Origin: Prevotella sp. CAG:617 | Lineage (GTDB): Bacteria > Bacteroidota > Bacteroidia > Bacteroidales > Bacteroidaceae | NCBI GenBank assembly: GCA_000438115.1 | Contig: FR903609.1 | Location: forward strand, 6,790-18,908 | Reading direction: 5' to 3' | DNA: 12,119 nt | Shown here: piece after piece, positions 1 through 8,369 of the stretch | Layout: each line of letters begins with the position of its first letter | Numbering within the stretch: the first letter of the stretch is position 1 | Translations under genes and position numbers: made by a program | The notes under the pieces: generated by a model | What the model saw: the letters and a program-made list of their open reading frames with translations, nothing else | Told to the model about the DNA's origin: nothing | Databases searched by the model: none

Positions 1-480
1 GGCACGCTCTTCCGTTTTGTTCTTGGCAAACAGCTTTTTGACTTTCTTCCCCAACGTGGTCCACCAAGCTTCCTTCTGGTAATACTGCATATAGTCGGCA
101 TACATGCCCTTAAATTTTCCATCAGCAGTCTGCACTTTAATGGGGAAAAGAGTGACGATAAAGTCGGTAGACGCCATCAGATCCGGATATAGCTTGGGAT
201 AAATGGCATCATCACTCGACGACGAGCCCAGGTTCAGGCCTGCCATTGAGGCCAGGCTCCCCAGCGAACCCATTGACGAGCTGGAACTGGAATATTCCGG
301 AGCCAGCATGATTTCCGACTCATAATACCGCGGCAGGCTCAAGGCTATGACTACCGACACCACGGCAGCCACGCCAAAAGCCACGGCATACGTACGCCAC
401 GACCGCCACATGAGCTGCCACAACAGGTCGAACCGCAATTCGCCCTGAAAGAATTTTTTCAAATTGGATGTCTTTTCCAT
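1..480 (-). CDS. Wzz-type polysaccharide chain-length determinant (N-terminal part, cut by window edge)
   Basis: The frame runs open from an ATG at 480 to the window edge, giving the first 160 residues; the stop lies outside. A basic, amphipathic N-terminus is followed by one hydrophobic segment at about residues 31-50. Then comes a periplasmic stretch with YESEIMLAPEYS, a Ser-rich run and YPDLMASTDFI, the usual start of Wzz/FepE/Etk N-terminal domains in Bacteroidales. Proteins of this family sit in the inner membrane with a large periplasmic domain. They set the length of, or help export, capsule, O-antigen or exopolysaccharide chains. The gene lies 42 bases downstream of the flippase gene and 1.3 kb from the SLBB export gene on the same strand, so it is probably the third gene of one operon. 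Whether a C-terminal tyrosine kinase domain is fused cannot be seen. Confidence 0.88.
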   Translation of the reverse strand, partial: MEKTSNLKKFFQGELRFDLLWQLMWRSWRTYAVAFGVAAVVSVVIALSLPRYYESEIMLAPEYSSSSSSMGSLGSLASMAGLNLGSSSSDDAIYPKLYPDLMASTDFIVTLFPIKVQTADGKFKGMYADYMQYYQKEAWWTTLGKKVKKLFAKNKTEERA

Positions 481-522
481 ATATCGTTGTATGTTTCGTT
501 TTTTCAATTCACGCCCAACAGG

Positions 523-1806
523 CTACAGCCGCAGGTCGCGCCGGGCATACAGGCGCATCAGCACAAACACGGCCATCTCCGAAGCCAGAAGGGCCAGCGC
601 AGCGCCCGTTTCGTGGAACAGCGGTGTCAGCACGGCCACCAGCACCAAAGCCAGCACGGCCACCATGAAATAAACATTGCGAAAGTGACGATGGGCATCG
701 TGCTGCCCCATGGCCACCAGCCCCGACTGTCCGTACACGCCGCCCATACCGATAAAGATGGGGGCGAAGGCAAAAATGCGTAGCAAATCCTCAATGCCGG
801 CATACTCACTGCCAAGGAAGTACGACACGTAGGGTGCGCCCACAAACAGCGCCACGCCCACCAGCAGCATGATAGCGGCCACCAGATTGCGCAGCGTACT
901 GAAAATTCGTCTGACCTGTACCGGCTCCGCCACGGCCGCCGCACTGATACGCGGAAAGAAGGCCTGATTGATGGGCGTGTACAGCACAAAGCACAAGGCA
1001 CGCATGATGCGTTCGGCCGAACTGTAGCGTCCCACCACGTCAGTGGTGCAGTAAAAGCCCAGTATCACCACAAACAGCTGGGTGTAGACACTGGTTGAAG
1101 CCGACGAAAGGAAGAGCGGAAAGCTCTCGCTCATGGCCTGACGGATGGCGCTCCGCTCGCCAACCGGCGCCCCTACGCAACGCAACCGCCAGAGATAACC
1201 GATGGAAATGACGGCCGTCAGCACAAACACGCCGGACTGGATGAAGGCGGCCAGCGGATAATCGGCCGGCGACTTGACCAGCCAGAAAATCAGCGGCAGC
1301 ATAATAATTTTGGAAGCCGTATTGATTATGGCCATCTGTCTCACACGCCCCAGCCCCTGAAAGAGCCACAGAAACGTAAAGGCCGAGCCCAGCAGCATGG
1401 GCAGCGTACAGAGCAAAGCGGTCTGATACTTCTGAAACGTGGGCACAGCCAGCAGCAACACGGCCAGCAGCACCAGCGTGCCGGCCAGCAGCATGAGCTT
1501 GGCCCAGAACACCGACCAGAATACGCGGGTCACTTCACGGCGGTCATCACGCACCTGAGCCACTCGGCGCGTGGCACTCAGGTTAAACCCAAAGTCCACC
1601 ACCAGCACCAGATACTGTATCACCGAGAGCGAAAAGCCCACATAACCATAGCCCGTGGCACCGAGCACCACCATCAGATACGGCAGCACCAGCAACGGCA
1701 GGAACTGGTTGATGCCCTGCAGTGCTATGAGATACAGCGAATCAACCAGTTCCTTACGGCTACCCTGCATGCCTTGCTTCAAGGCCTGAAGTCTTTTGTG
1801 CGCCAT
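523..1806 (-). CDS. Wzx-type polysaccharide flippase (oligosaccharide flippase family)
   Basis: This 427-residue protein is hydrophobic throughout, with roughly 12 membrane segments, which is the usual size and layout of Wzx/RfbX transporters (MATE-like MOP superfamily). The N-terminal signature is clear: QFLPLLVLPYLMVVLGATGYG at about residues 34-54, then VVDFGFNLSATRRVA at about 69-83. The family flips lipid-linked oligosaccharide repeat units across the inner membrane before polymerisation. The ATG at 1806 lies only 15 bases after the SLBB gene stop, which implies co-transcription. An alternative start at Met13 would still keep all membrane segments. No glycosyltransferase or Wzy polymerase is visible here, so the sugar it carries cannot be inferred. 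Confidence 0.93.
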   Translation of the reverse strand: MAHKRLQALKQGMQGSRKELVDSLYLIALQGINQFLPLLVLPYLMVVLGATGYGYVGFSLSVIQYLVLVVDFGFNLSATRRVAQVRDDRREVTRVFWSVFWAKLMLLAGTLVLLAVLLLAVPTFQKYQTALLCTLPMLLGSAFTFLWLFQGLGRVRQMAIINTASKIIMLPLIFWLVKSPADYPLAAFIQSGVFVLTAVISIGYLWRLRCVGAPVGERSAIRQAMSESFPLFLSSASTSVYTQLFVVILGFYCTTDVVGRYSSAERIMRALCFVLYTPINQAFFPRISAAAVAEPVQVRRIFSTLRNLVAAIMLLVGVALFVGAPYVSYFLGSEYAGIEDLLRIFAFAPIFIGMGGVYGQSGLVAMGQHDAHRHFRNVYFMVAVLALVLVAVLTPLFHETGAALALLASEMAVFVLMRLYARRDLRL

Positions 1807-1821
1807 GCCGCCCGTTTCCCG

Positions 1822-4371
1822 CTAATTGGTTACCAGCAGGGTGATGGCCGTCAGCAACGAAGCGACCAGCGAGCCCAATCCCACAATTTCGGCCAGCGAG
1901 ATGCGCTTGGTGCTTTCCTTGGCCGGCACGATGATGGAGCAGCCGGGTTCAATGTCCTTATAGGAGCGTACCTTCGTCACGGTACCGTTGCTGTTGACGG
2001 CATACACCCGTCCTTTCTTGGCCTTCAGACTGTAGCCTCCGGCGGCGTTGATGTAATCCTTCAGGCTGGCTTTCTCACGATAGGCCACGGTGCTGGGGTT
2101 CATCACCTCGCCCGAAATGCTCACCGTATTGTTGTAGCGCGGTACCACCAGACGGTCACCGTCCATGAGCACCACATCCCAGCGGTCGTCGCCGGGATTC
2201 TCCAGTGCCTTGTCCAAGTTGATACCCACCGTGTGATACTCGTCCACCTCCATCTGCTTGTAGGCCAGAGAGTCTTCCTTGGTCACCATTTTCGAGCGCA
2301 TCAGGGCGCGCTGGCGTTCCTTTTCCACATCCGTGGTCAGGCGCTCCAGGTGAGCCCCCTTGGTATAGGCTCCTTCGTTCACGCCTCCGGCCATCTTGAT
2401 GAGGTCGCTCAGGCGCTGTCCCTTGTTGGAGATGGTATATTTACCTTCAAAGGCTACCTCGCCTTCCACCTCCACGTGACTCTGTTCCACGTAACCGGGT
2501 GAGCGGCGGATGAAGATTTCGTCAAACGGCTCCAGTTTGAAATTGTCCTGACCGTCCACCTCCAGTCCGTCCTTAAAGGAGAAAGTATATGTGCGGGCCA
2601 CTTCGTTGTTGGCTTCGGTGGCCAGGTTGTTGCGCAGGCGGCGCGACACGTCAATCTTCATCAGCGAAGCGGCATCCGTCAGGCCACCGGCCTGAAGTAC
2701 CAAATCGCCAATCGTGGTGTTTTCGGCATATTCATATTGTCCGGGATAGAGCACCTCACCGTAAATCGACAGGGTCAGCTCCTTTTGCAGTTCCTTACGC
2801 GAGGGCACGTAGAGCACATCCTCGTTTTTCAATGCCACATCGGGCAGGTCGCCGGACATCAACTTTTCGAGGTCAATGGAAATGGCCTCCAGCGTGCGGT
2901 CGGGTCGACGGCGATGCATCACGGCACGCTCCACGTAAGCATCCTCACGCAGACCGCCGGCCGTTTCAATCAGCTGCCGCACGGAGCCTACCGAACCGTC
3001 CATCTGATACATGCCGGGACGGAACACGGCTCCCCTCACCTCCACCATGTTACGGTAGCGGTTGAGCACAGAGTCTACTACCAGTGAGTCGCCGTCGGTC
3101 ACCTGGAACGTGCCGCGGTCAAACTCGCCCAGCGAGTATATGGAGCGCAGATTGCCGCTCTTGCGGAACAGGCGGATATTGTCCTGATAAGCGTCGCCCG
3201 TAAAACCGCCGGCGTATTTCAGCAGTGTGGCCACGCTCTCGTTTTTCTTCATTTCGTAGTACATCGGGCGTTTCACGCGACCGCTCACGTTGACCAGCGC
3301 TTCATACGGTCCCACCACGATAACGTCCTCATTCTGCAACCGCACGTTGCCCGTAAGCTTGCCGTTGAGGATGTAGTCATACACGTCCACCGTCGTAATG
3401 TTCCTTCCGTTGCGGAACACCTTGATGCTTCGCAGCGTACCGATATCGTTGGTGCCGCCGGCGGCATACAGCGCATGGAACACGGTGGCAAAGGCCGACA
3501 GCGTATAGGTTCCGGGCGTCTTCACCTCACCCATTACGTTGACCATAATGGTTTTGGTCTGTCCTACCGTCAGCCGGATGTTCGAACTCTGATAACGGCG
3601 GCCCACCGTAGCCTTCAGGCGTGCATTGGCCTGCGCCACCGAAAGGCCACCCACTTCCACGGGACCGTAGTCTTCCACCTCAATCGTACCGTCGGGCGAC
3701 ACCGTACTGTTCATCGACTTGTGTGAAGCGCCCCAGATATCAATAAACACCTCGTCGCCCGGGCCGAGCCGGTAGTCTGACGGAGTGGCAATGTTCATGT
3801 TCGGCTCGAACGAGAGATTTTCCTGATTAAAGATGTTGCGGCCAAACACCTGGGGCCACTTGTCCTTTTTCATACGCTCGGCATATATCCGCTCATATTC
3901 GTCATAAAAGCGCAGTGAATCCGGCTTCATGAAGTCCATTTCCTCCATGTAGTTGTCCGACTGCATCTGCCGGTAGCGCAGTTTCTCGGCTTCCGTCATC
4001 TGACTGAAGTCGGGTTTCTGCTCCCATTGTTTGCGGCGCTCAAAGGCCGGGTCGTCCTTGTCCTGTGCCCTTTGCTGCGAATTGCTTTTGCGCAGGCGCG
4101 ACTTTTCCTGCCCCGTCAGGTCCTTTGTGCCCAACTGGTCGGTACCCTTCTGGCGTTCCATTTTCTGACGGATGCGCCGTATCTGGTCAATCTGCACGCC
4201 GCGTTCTATCAGGTTGGTCACGATGCGCTGCTGCGGTGTTCCCTTGGCCGTTTCGCGGTTATAATACTGTATGACCTGCTCGTCGGTCATCGACGATGTC
4301 TGGGCCGATACGGTCAGGGTTGCCATGAACGCGCCGGCCAGCACACAGAGTAGAAGTCGTTTTATACGCAT
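1822..4371 (-). CDS. Polysaccharide export protein with Wza-like domain and six SLBB repeats
   Basis: I place the start at the ATG at 4371 (849 residues), because it gives a clean signal peptide (MRIKRLLL, hydrophobic core, VSA|Q near residue 23). The longer frame from 4437 adds 22 residues that would bury that signal. Residues 28-165 are charged and probably helical. A poly-export (Wza N-terminal) domain begins at DYRLGPGDEVFI, about 199-262. Six SLBB (beta-grasp) repeats follow at about 276-325, 360-405, 443-490, 534-580, 633-680 and 749-795, each with a V.G.V..PG.Y-like core and a downstream AGG. A final hydrophobic segment (824-847) ends the protein. The family forms periplasmic/outer-membrane export channels for capsule or exopolysaccharide. 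At 849 residues it is far longer than E. coli Wza (under 400) and has no lipobox, but such long forms are common in Bacteroidetes. It heads the Wzx and Wzz genes. Confidence 0.93.
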   Translation of the reverse strand: MRIKRLLLCVLAGAFMATLTVSAQTSSMTDEQVIQYYNRETAKGTPQQRIVTNLIERGVQIDQIRRIRQKMERQKGTDQLGTKDLTGQEKSRLRKSNSQQRAQDKDDPAFERRKQWEQKPDFSQMTEAEKLRYRQMQSDNYMEEMDFMKPDSLRFYDEYERIYAERMKKDKWPQVFGRNIFNQENLSFEPNMNIATPSDYRLGPGDEVFIDIWGASHKSMNSTVSPDGTIEVEDYGPVEVGGLSVAQANARLKATVGRRYQSSNIRLTVGQTKTIMVNVMGEVKTPGTYTLSAFATVFHALYAAGGTNDIGTLRSIKVFRNGRNITTVDVYDYILNGKLTGNVRLQNEDVIVVGPYEALVNVSGRVKRPMYYEMKKNESVATLLKYAGGFTGDAYQDNIRLFRKSGNLRSIYSLGEFDRGTFQVTDGDSLVVDSVLNRYRNMVEVRGAVFRPGMYQMDGSVGSVRQLIETAGGLREDAYVERAVMHRRRPDRTLEAISIDLEKLMSGDLPDVALKNEDVLYVPSRKELQKELTLSIYGEVLYPGQYEYAENTTIGDLVLQAGGLTDAASLMKIDVSRRLRNNLATEANNEVARTYTFSFKDGLEVDGQDNFKLEPFDEIFIRRSPGYVEQSHVEVEGEVAFEGKYTISNKGQRLSDLIKMAGGVNEGAYTKGAHLERLTTDVEKERQRALMRSKMVTKEDSLAYKQMEVDEYHTVGINLDKALENPGDDRWDVVLMDGDRLVVPRYNNTVSISGEVMNPSTVAYREKASLKDYINAAGGYSLKAKKGRVYAVNSNGTVTKVRSYKDIEPGCSIIVPAKESTKRISLAEIVGLGSLVASLLTAITLLVTN

Positions 4372-4468
4372 GTATCTGATTTTATCTTGAGGTGATGGCG
4401 CCCCGAAGGCAAAACACACTACGGCATTGCCGCACATGTATTCCCAAGGGCCGCTATCCTTATAAACG

Positions 4469-4495
4469 CAAAAATATGAAATTATTGCAAAGGTA
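4469..4495 (-). promoter_or_regulatory. Candidate promoter of the polysaccharide export operon
   Basis: On the minus strand TACCTTTG (4495-4488) fits the Bacteroidetes -7 consensus TAnnTTTG. A second match, TATTTTTG (4476-4469), follows 11 bases later. Neither has a convincing TTTG -33 box at about 19 bases upstream, so the exact start point is uncertain. The first would give a leader of roughly 110 bases before the ATG at 4371. In the 320 bases between the SLBB start and frdB (4372-4691) I see only this promoter region, short GC-rich inverted repeats (for example CTTCCG/CGGAAG at 4555-4573), and the terminator and hairpin listed separately. Confidence 0.45.
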
Positions 4496-4577
4496 ATACT
4501 TTTTTCCGGCTACCGAAGCCTTTTGTTGTCTTTTCGTCCGTTGCCCGGATGCGTCTTCCGCCGTATCCGGAAGCTGC

Positions 4578-4637
4578 AAAAAAAGAGACGCCGTCCGGCA
4601 TTCTGCCCGCTGGATTGGGGCAAATGCCGGACGGCGT
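4578..4637 (-). terminator. Rho-independent terminator of the frdCAB operon
   Basis: Arms 4588-4602 and 4623-4637 are perfect 15-base inverted repeats (ACGCCGTCCGGCATT and its complement). The stem extends inward by TGCCC/GGGCA with one bulged base. On the minus strand the hairpin is followed by CTC and seven T residues (4584-4578). It starts 54 bases after the frdB stop, which separates frd transcription from the polysaccharide operon. Confidence 0.9.
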
Positions 4638-4645
4638 ATGTTATT

Positions 4646-4663
4646 CATGCCGGGGGCGGCATG
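4646..4663 (-). other. Extra hairpin between frdB stop and terminator
   Basis: CATGCCG (4646-4652) and CGGCATG (4657-4663) are perfect 7-base arms around a GGGG tetrad loop. It lies between the frdB stop (4692) and the main terminator, so the operon message would end in two consecutive hairpins. It could protect the 3' end or be a secondary terminator stem. It has no U-tract of its own. Confidence 0.5.
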
Positions 4664-4691
4664 ACCAGCCCCCCGACATTTTATTCCGGGA

Positions 4692-5450
4692 TTAGTCGTT
4701 CAGTTTGGCCTTGATGAACTCACGGTTCAGGCGGGCGATGTTCGAAATGGTTTCGTTCTTCGGACATACAGCCTCGCAGGCACGGGTGTTCGTACAGTTA
4801 CCAAAGCCCAGTTCGTCCATCTTGGCTACCATGGCCTTGGCACGCTTGGCTGCCTCGGGGCGGCCCTGCGGCAGCAGTGCGAACTGGCTTACCTTTGACG
4901 ATACGAACAACATGGCCGAACCATTCTTACAAGCAGCCACACAGGCACCACAACCGATGCAGGTAGCGCAGTCCATGGCCTCGTCGGCATTCTGCTTCGG
5001 AATCAGGATGGCGTTGGCATCCTGCGGCGCACCGGTGCGCACGCTGATGTAACCGCCGGCAGCCTGAATCTTGTCGAAAGCTGAACGGTCAACCATACAG
5101 TCCTTGATTACGGGGAATGCAGCTGAACGCCATGGCTCAACGGTAATCACGTCGCCGTCGTTAAAGCGGCGCATGTAAAGCTGACAGGTAGTAGCGCCGG
5201 TTTCGGTTTTTCCGTGCGGCGTACCGTTGATGTAGAGTGAGCACATACCGCAGATACCTTCACGGCAGTCGTGGTCAAATACAAACGGTTCCTTTCCTTC
5301 CTCCACGAGTTCCTCGTTCAGGATATCGAGCATCTCCAGGAATGAAGTGTCGTCAGGAATGTCGTTCATCTGACGCTCTTCGAAATGACCCGCATCTTTA
5401 GGACCATTCTGTTTCCAATAACGGAGTTTGAAACTTATATTTTTTGCCAT
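4692..5450 (-). CDS. frdB: Fumarate reductase / succinate dehydrogenase iron-sulfur subunit
   Basis: This 252-residue subunit carries electrons between the membrane quinone site and the flavin in FrdA. The N-terminal plant-type ferredoxin domain binds [2Fe-2S] through C62, C67, C70 (CREGICGMC) and C89. The C-terminal domain has CIGCGACVAAC, with C164, C167 and C170 as [4Fe-4S] ligands and C174 for [3Fe-4S], completed by C219, C225 and C229 in NCTNTRACEAVCP. C161 is an additional Cys just before the motif, and Lys replaces the more usual Pro after C174. The unusually long C70-C89 spacing contains the insert NGTPHGKTETG. The protein is probably bound to the cytoplasmic face of the inner membrane. 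It is the last gene of frdCAB, 27 bases after frdA. Confidence 0.97.
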   Translation of the reverse strand: MAKNISFKLRYWKQNGPKDAGHFEERQMNDIPDDTSFLEMLDILNEELVEEGKEPFVFDHDCREGICGMCSLYINGTPHGKTETGATTCQLYMRRFNDGDVITVEPWRSAAFPVIKDCMVDRSAFDKIQAAGGYISVRTGAPQDANAILIPKQNADEAMDCATCIGCGACVAACKNGSAMLFVSSKVSQFALLPQGRPEAAKRAKAMVAKMDELGFGNCTNTRACEAVCPKNETISNIARLNREFIKAKLND

Positions 5451-5477
5451 TTTGGATAAGTCTTAAATGTTCAACAA

Positions 5478-7424
5478 TTAGTTTTTATAGTTACGGGTCT
5501 TCACTTCGATAGCCTCATATTTCAACGGTTCCTTGTACATTACCGGAGCCTTGTCGTCGCTGCCCTGGTATTCCCAGCAGGAAACATAGAAGCAGTTCTG
5601 GTCGTCACGCTTGGCCTCGCCGTCCTCGGTCTGGTATTCCTCACGGAAGTGACCGCCGCAGCTCTCGTTACGGTTCAGGGCGTCCCAGGCAATCAGCTCA
5701 CCCATGGTGATAAAGTCGTTCAGGCGGAATGCCTTGTCGAGCTCTACGTTCAAACCGTCTTTTGAACCCGGAACGAACAGGTTGGTCTCGAATTCCTTGC
5801 GCAGGTTCTTCATCAGTTTCAAACCTTCTTCCAGACCTTCCTTCGTACGGGCCATACCTACGTGTTCCCACATGATGTGACCCAATTCCTTATGGATAGA
5901 GTCAACCGAACGTTTACCCTTGATACCCATCAGGTGGTCAATGCGCTGCTGCATGGCCTTTTCAGCTGCCTCGAACTCAGGAGCGTCGGTGCTGAAGCGG
6001 GGCACGGTAATCTGGTCGCTCAGGTAGTTCTGGATGGTGTACGGCAATACGAAGTAACCGTCAGCCAGACCCTGCATCAGGGCTGATGCACCCAGACGGT
6101 TGGCACCGTGGTCAGAGAAGTTACATTCACCGATGGCAAAGAGGCCCGGAACGGTGGTCTGCAATTCATAGTCAACCCACAAGCCACCCATGGTGTAGTG
6201 GATAGCCGGGTAAATCATCATCGGGTTTTCGTAAGGCGATACGTCGGTAATTTCCTCGTACATGTCGAAGAGGTTGCCGTAGCGGGCTTCTACCACGTCG
6301 CGGCCCAGGCGCTGGATAGCCTCAGAGAAATCGAGGAATACGGCCAGACCGGTGTTGTTTACGCCGTAGCCCTTGTCGCAACGCTCCTTGGCGGCACGGC
6401 TGGCCACGTCACGCGGCACCAGGTTACCGAAGGCCGGATAACGGCGCTCCAGATAGTAGTCGCGGTCTTCCTCGGGAATGTCGCGGCCCTGAATTTCGCC
6501 GGCCTGCAGTTTCTTGGCATCCTCCAGTTTCTTCGGAACCCAGATACGGCCGTCGTTACGCAGAGATTCTGACATCAAGGTCAGTTTAGACTGCTTGTCG
6601 CCGTGAACGGGGATACAGGTCGGGTGAATCTGTACGAAGGCGGGGTTGGCAAAGCAGGCACCCTTGCGGTAAGCGGCAATGGCAGCCGAGCAGTTACAGC
6701 CCATGGCGTTGGTTGAAAGGAAGTAGGTGTTTCCGTAACCACCGGTAGCCAGAACCACAGCGTGAGCGGCAAAGCGCTCCAGCTTGCCGGTAACGAGGTT
6801 CTTGGCGATGATACCGCGGGCACGGCCGTCAATGATAACCACGTCGAGCATTTCGTAGCGGCAGTAGAGTTTTACGGTACCCTCATGCACCTGACGCATC
6901 AGGGCTGAGTAAGCACCCAGCAGCAGCTGCTGACCGGTCTGTCCCTTGGCATAGAACGTACGGCTTACCTGCACACCGCCGAATGAACGGTTGGCCAATG
7001 TACCGCCGTATTCACGGGCAAAAGGTACACCCTGAGCCACACACTGGTCGATGATGTTGGCGCTCACTTCGGCCAGACGGTACACGTTGGCTTCACGGGC
7101 ACGGTAGTCACCACCCTTTACGGTGTCGTAGAACAGGCGGTAAACGGAGTCGCCGTCATTCTGATAGTTCTTTGCGGCGTTGATACCACCCTGAGCGGCA
7201 ATAGAGTGAGCACGACGGGGAGAATCCTGGATGCAGAAGTTGAACACTTTGAATCCCATCTCGCCCAAAGAGGCGGCGGCCGATGCTCCGGCCAGCCCCG
7301 TACCCACTACAATCACATCAAGTTTACGTTTGTTGGCGGGGTTCACCAGTTTCTGGTGGGCCTTATAGTTGGTCCATTTTTCTGAAATAGGACCTTCAGG
7401 AATCTTGGAATCTATGGTAACCAT
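5478..7424 (-). CDS. frdA: Fumarate reductase / succinate dehydrogenase flavoprotein subunit
   Basis: This 648-residue protein is the catalytic subunit interconverting fumarate and succinate. Visible landmarks are the FAD-binding GTGLAG at 41-46 and HSIAAQGGINAA at 73-84, where H73 is the expected covalent FAD attachment site. QIHPT (265-269), VPRD with R338, HYTMGG (409-414) and the FAD motif ending ANRLGASAL near R443 build the active site. The C-terminal helical domain has the conserved NESCGGHFREE at 586-596. The sequence is of the type found with cytochrome b558 membrane subunits rather than E. coli FrdA. In Bacteroides this enzyme is the terminal step of anaerobic fumarate respiration that yields succinate. 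It lies 64 bases after frdC and 27 before frdB. Confidence 0.98.
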   Translation of the reverse strand: MVTIDSKIPEGPISEKWTNYKAHQKLVNPANKRKLDVIVVGTGLAGASAAASLGEMGFKVFNFCIQDSPRRAHSIAAQGGINAAKNYQNDGDSVYRLFYDTVKGGDYRAREANVYRLAEVSANIIDQCVAQGVPFAREYGGTLANRSFGGVQVSRTFYAKGQTGQQLLLGAYSALMRQVHEGTVKLYCRYEMLDVVIIDGRARGIIAKNLVTGKLERFAAHAVVLATGGYGNTYFLSTNAMGCNCSAAIAAYRKGACFANPAFVQIHPTCIPVHGDKQSKLTLMSESLRNDGRIWVPKKLEDAKKLQAGEIQGRDIPEEDRDYYLERRYPAFGNLVPRDVASRAAKERCDKGYGVNNTGLAVFLDFSEAIQRLGRDVVEARYGNLFDMYEEITDVSPYENPMMIYPAIHYTMGGLWVDYELQTTVPGLFAIGECNFSDHGANRLGASALMQGLADGYFVLPYTIQNYLSDQITVPRFSTDAPEFEAAEKAMQQRIDHLMGIKGKRSVDSIHKELGHIMWEHVGMARTKEGLEEGLKLMKNLRKEFETNLFVPGSKDGLNVELDKAFRLNDFITMGELIAWDALNRNESCGGHFREEYQTEDGEAKRDDQNCFYVSCWEYQGSDDKAPVMYKEPLKYEAIEVKTRNYKN

Positions 7425-7488
7425 ATACTGTTTGTTTTTTTCGTTTGAATAAAGTTGACTGTTTACCCTTCAATGTGTCAGGCAAAAA

Positions 7489-8160
7489 TTAGCAGGCGCC
7501 GCCGCACAAAGCGAACTTCACTACGACTACCGCAAAAAGCAGAATCAGGATAGTGGCATACCACATACCGATGCATTTCCAGCGGTTGAACCAGATCTTT
7601 CCGCTCCAGCCCAGTGTCTGCAAAGCACTCCAGAATCCGTGAGTCAGGTGGAACCACAAAGCGGCCAGCCAAACCAGATACAGCACGGCATATACCGGAT
7701 TGGAGAACGTGTACACAATCCAGCCGTAACCGTCAGCCGGGTCAATGTCAGGCATGGCTCCGGTCAGTTCGGCAAACATCATGTTATACCAGAAGTTGAA
7801 CAGGTGGAGCAACAGGCCCAATACGACAATAACACCCAGAACAAACATGTTCTGTGAGGCCCACTCCACTTTTTCAGGACGGTCGGTCACGGCATAGCGT
7901 GAAGCACCGCGGGCACGACGGTTCTGCAAAGTAAGCAGAATGGCATACACAAAGTGTATTACAACCAAAGCACCCAATACTGCAGTTGCCGCCACGGCAT
8001 ACCAGTTGGCACCGAGCAATTCGCAGATTGTGTTGTAGCCTTCTTCTGAGAACAGGGCTACTACGTTCATGCATCCATGAAACGTCAGGAACAAAATAAG
8101 CGCAATGCCGGTTACCGACATAATCACCTTTCGTCCGATAGATGAATTACATAACCACAT
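7489..8160 (-). CDS. frdC: Fumarate reductase / succinate dehydrogenase cytochrome b subunit (b558 family)
   Basis: This 223-residue membrane anchor has five hydrophobic segments, at about residues 14-36, 54-77, 105-125, 150-172 and 198-217. Histidines in or near membrane helices (H28, H69, H119, H171, H174) are the candidates for ligating two b hemes, as in the Bacillus/Wolinella-type diheme subunit. The start MWLCNSSIGRKVIMSVTG is typical of Bacteroidales members. The protein takes electrons from menaquinol and passes them to FrdB. Gene order C-A-B matches the known frdCAB of Bacteroides fragilis, whose heme requirement is well documented. It is the first gene of the operon, with its own strong promoter upstream. 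Confidence 0.96.
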   Translation of the reverse strand: MWLCNSSIGRKVIMSVTGIALILFLTFHGCMNVVALFSEEGYNTICELLGANWYAVAATAVLGALVVIHFVYAILLTLQNRRARGASRYAVTDRPEKVEWASQNMFVLGVIVVLGLLLHLFNFWYNMMFAELTGAMPDIDPADGYGWIVYTFSNPVYAVLYLVWLAALWFHLTHGFWSALQTLGWSGKIWFNRWKCIGMWYATILILLFAVVVVKFALCGGAC

Positions 8161-8234
8161 AGAAAAATTGATTTTGAATTGTTATTGATTTGAGAATTTA
8201 AAATAATTTTCCGTGACTGAAAAAGGGGGTGTCC

Positions 8235-8273
8235 GGGCGGTGCGCCGCCCCCTGTCATCCTCACTTATGAGGA
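8235..8273 (-). promoter_or_regulatory. Two hairpins in the frdCAB 5' leader
   Basis: Two inverted repeats lie between the predicted start of transcription and the ATG at 8160. TCCTC/GAGGA (8258-8273, loop of 6) would sit at the very 5' end of the message. GGGCGG/CCGCCC (8235-8250, loop TGCG) follows. The rest of the leader (8161-8234) is AT-rich and unstructured. Possible roles are 5' end protection or control of translation; neither is shown by sequence alone. Confidence 0.5.
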
Positions 8274-8280
8274 CCACTTG

Positions 8281-8312
8281 CAAAATTAAGTTATTTCCCG
8301 CGTATGGCAAAA
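8281..8312 (-). promoter_or_regulatory. Bacteroidetes sigma-ABfr promoter of frdCAB
   Basis: On the minus strand TTTTG (8312-8308) is followed by exactly 19 bases and then TAATTTTG (8288-8281). This matches both the -33 TTTG and -7 TAnnTTTG boxes of the housekeeping Bacteroidetes promoter at the expected spacing. Transcription should begin near 8274, leaving a leader of about 115 bases before frdC. Confidence 0.85.
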
Positions 8313-8369
8313 CGGAACCTCATTTTTTATTGGCTCCGCCCCCGCTTTTTCGGTGCTGCCGACAAAGCC

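Noticed and set aside
1774..2502. Long plus-strand open frame of 242 codons opposite the SLBB gene
   Set aside because: Its translation has no recognisable domain and it lies wholly antisense to a well-supported gene; high-GC codon bias on the minus strand explains it.
1822..4371. Lipoprotein status for the SLBB protein because of C9 in the leader
   Set aside because: The Cys lies before the hydrophobic core is complete and lacks the small residue pattern of a lipobox.
4372..4437. Upstream start for the SLBB protein adding 22 residues
   Set aside because: The extension would place non-hydrophobic residues before an intact signal peptide; the ATG at 4371 is more plausible.
6108..6572. Plus-strand open frame of 154 codons opposite frdA
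   Set aside because: It is antisense to the conserved core of frdA and shows no family features.
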